Part shown: piece by piece, positions 61,722 to 64,000 of the stretch
Layout: every line of letters begins with the position of its first letter
Numbering within the stretch: the stretch's first letter is position 1
DNA from: Cyclina sinensis
Taxonomy: Eukaryota; Mollusca; Bivalvia; Venerida; Veneridae
Direction of reading: 5' to 3'
DNA length: 64,000 nucleotides
NCBI GenBank assembly: GCA_012932295.1
Contig: JAAONU010000011.1
Span: forward strand, 42,286,352-42,350,351
Notes under the pieces: generated by a model
Databases searched by the model: none
What the model saw: the letters and a program-made list of their open reading frames with translations, nothing else
Told to the model about the DNA's origin: nothing
Made by a program: the position numbers and the translations under genes

Positions 61722-64000
61722 AAAATATCAAGATAAATTCTTAGCAAGTTTCATGAAGGTTGTGTCATAAATGTGAATATGTTGTTCAAAAAGAGTTTTC
61801 CTTGATATGGGCTTGGTAACTTAGTTTTTGTCTTCTTTTTACCTGAGAGAATAGCTGATAATTCTCAGTAGATCTTACGAAGGCTTGACCAAAATGTTAC
61901 CTTGGGTTTTCACAATGTCATGCTGAAAAGCTGAAAAAAGCCACAACAAATGACAAACAATGAGCAATCACAAAAGCTCACCCTTAGCACCCTGTGCTCA
62001 GAGGAGCTAAATGGTTCTGTCCATTAAAGAATATCTGCCACCAATTAGACATAATGATTTTTCTTATTCAATCAAGTTCAATGGTCCTTCAAGTAACTGG
62101 GTTACTGACCTCGCCTTAAGACTGATGTCAAAACCGTAAGTGGTCTTCAGATATATTGAAAGTTGCCTTTAGCATATTACATAGAATTGCTTTCTGCTTT
62201 CCTACAATCAGAATCTGTAGAATCCAATATAGCAAAAAGCTTTTATCAATTCTGTGAATTTATTTATGTTACTAAAATTGTAAATTTATTTATTTTGCTA
62301 GGTACATTTCGAAAGTTTATTACACAATGTTACCATTTTAAAACCTTTAATCAACTTAAAAGAAAGAACTCATATTGTGACTAGTTTTAAACAAGATCTT
62401 TGGTCAAACACAATTGTTAGTCTTAAACAAGACAGATGTCAGGTGAAAAATCTTTGTTCTAATAAAAAAGAAAAGAAAACGTTTATTTAAAGTTTCTTTA
62501 TGTTTCTGTTTTTTGGGGCATATATTCGCACCAATGAAAAGACAAGGACTTTCCTTTTAGTCAAAAACAGCGCTAAAGATGTGAGCCCATTTTATGGGGT
62601 TTTGAATTCTGACAGAAAAAGTTGCTAACTGCTCTAAAATAAACAAAAGAATTTTATCCCTCAAAACATTTTAATACAATACCAGAATACCCAAGCTCAG
62701 TTCTTTAGCATTTCTGGTATCATTCAATTTGTTTCAATAAATTCTAAAATCATTCATGGTTAGTTGTAATTCCCAGAAGTATCTATAATACAAATGGATG
62801 TGCAAGTCTGGTACACCACAGAAATTATATTTCTTACACTTAAAAGCAAAATAACATGACATGTCAATCAGCCTGAAACAAAAAAAGAACATTACAAAAG
62901 CAAAATTAATGTTTTCCTAGAGTTTCATAAAATATCCATGGAAACCATTTCCCAAGGAGTTTGCAGCACAATCTCTTTAATAGAAATTTTTTACATTTTG
63001 TACACCATCAAGTGCTAATATCAATCTTCTGTTGCGAAAGAATTGTACCGAAATAAAACCTGTTGATGCTTCTTTCGATTTCAATCTACAAAATCAGTTT
63101 TAAAAGAAAACTCACTCAGATTTCTCAGAGAGAGGTTAAGGAGATATCAAAACAGCTAAGCGAATTAATTTCAAACCTTGCAAACTGAGAATCGTATCAT
63201 ATATCAACAAGAGGCATTCAAAGAGACTATGAAACATGTTAAGTATTTTTGAAGTGTTAAATAAGAGGCTTCTTTTCCAGGAAAAACTGGTAAAAACAGC
63301 AAGAGGAGTTGTTACCACCTCAAGAGTTTTGAAGAAGTATCATTAGAACATTTTGTGGTATAATTTAAGAAGTATCATTTGAACTTTTTGTGTATAATTA
63401 TAGACAAGGATAACTGATAATACTCTACTCCCGGTTCAATAATTTTGAATGATTTAACCACTCCACACTTAAGGATGTCCTAGGTGCTCGTATAAAGCCA
63501 AAATTGCGATGGAAGACAGATCATTCTCATGCTTCAACAATCTAGCACAACTCAGTAGAATTTCAGCTCAGATAAAAACTGTAATTCTGCTGATATAATA
63601 AAAGCATAACAAAATTTTTAAAAGATATGGCCCAAGTTAGAATATACTTAAAACTGTGATGATAATTTTACTTGGATTTATGGCCAATCTCTTAGAAGCT
63701 TCAAGGTGCAACAACTTGGAGAATCCTAAAATGTAATATTTCGTTAATGTTTACAGAGATATATTCATACATTTTTAGGTCTCTACAAATCTCATTATTA
63801 TTCCAGGCATCCATCCTATTACTGTGAACATCTGACATTTATTTTCTTCCTGGCATTACTGTCTATTGTCTGTTTGTAGAAGCTCTTGGCTGATCTCTTG
63901 AAATCTTACAGGCATACTGCGACATCCACATCTTAATTAAACAAATCAATCTGTCTCTAAGATGTCCATTCAGCTTGACTTTTTTTCTAGACAGATGTTT

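Larger units (their letters stand above)
52442..64000 (-). other. Sequence upstream of the first recognised NCX exon, probably intron
   Basis: No NCX-like coding segment was recognised here, and no other gene. It holds a degenerate TIR-element relic (~54090-54540), a SINE-like piece (55630-55755), and repeats at 56219-56829, 58941-59896, 60119-61070 and 61120-61721. I see nothing in 52500-54050, 54550-55620, 56840-58930 and 61730-64000. Very short alternative exons, as known in this part of SLC8 genes, could be hidden here. Confidence 0.6.

Noticed and set aside
61886..61907. Possible 22-nt NCX exon on the minus strand (acceptor TTTTCAG, donor AAG|GTAACA)
   Set aside because: It is phase-compatible with the 52441 exon but encodes HDIVKTQ, which I cannot match to SLC8. 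Such combinations are common by chance over 11 kb.
62840..62874. Possible exon on the minus strand after TTTTTTTGTTTCAG
   Set aside because: The open stretch is short and gives cysteine/phenylalanine-rich residues unlike the hydrophilic CBD2 region expected here.

Overview
This is animal nuclear DNA, AT-rich and about 1.4% coding. I recognise one gene. It is on the minus strand: the C-terminal part of a Na+/Ca2+ exchanger of the SLC8/NCX family. Five exons read with matching splice phases from about 52.44 kb down to a stop codon at 6352-6354, and a sixth candidate is a 12-nt microexon. Together they encode roughly 299 residues: the end of the second Ca2+-binding (Calx-beta) domain, the linker, an acidic stretch, and the C-terminal membrane half with the alpha-2 repeat, ending in -YVPGF. 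The start of the gene (N-terminal membrane half, CBD1 and most of CBD2) lies beyond 64000. The style of the interspersed repeats suggests a bivalve mollusc. This is an inference from repeat character, not from a search.

Layout in + coordinates: 1-6351 is 3' flank, probably including 3' UTR. Exons lie at 6352-6728, 8221-8379, 9043-9153, 25285-25296 (candidate microexon), 26721-26820 and 52302-52441. A decayed partial copy of the 8221-8379 exon sits just upstream of it in the direction of transcription (8400-8469), with an intact acceptor but a frameshift. The introns (0.7, 1.4, 1.5, 16 and 25.5 kb) and the region above 52442 hold no other recognisable gene. They are filled with non-autonomous transposons and tandem arrays.

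The repeats fall into several groups. (a) Terminal-inverted-repeat (TIR) elements with target duplications: twin 907/908-bp TA-target elements (11614-12520, 13268-14175), a 1.79-kb relative (39985-41774), a 1.68-kb element with perfect 32-bp TIRs (18598-20276), two hAT-like elements (31874-33102, 49622-50881) and a 221-bp TTAA-target MITE (44416-44636). (b) A group of families that share an architecture: a header beginning AACTAGA or AACAAGA, a short 5' arm, a core of ~150-170-bp units, a GGAC-rich stretch, and a 3' stem-loop whose arm is complementary to the 5' arm. The arm sequence differs from family to family. (c) Satellites: a 111-bp array (16.1-17.6 kb) that stays open in the gene's sense strand, and 33-, 42-, 25- and 22-bp arrays. 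(d) tRNA-derived SINE-like pieces.

The observations most worth follow-up are the matched 5' arm and 3' hairpin in otherwise different repeat families, the recurrent nuclear-receptor-type AGGTCA direct repeats inside those families, the partial exon duplication, and the 12-nt phase-neutral microexon.
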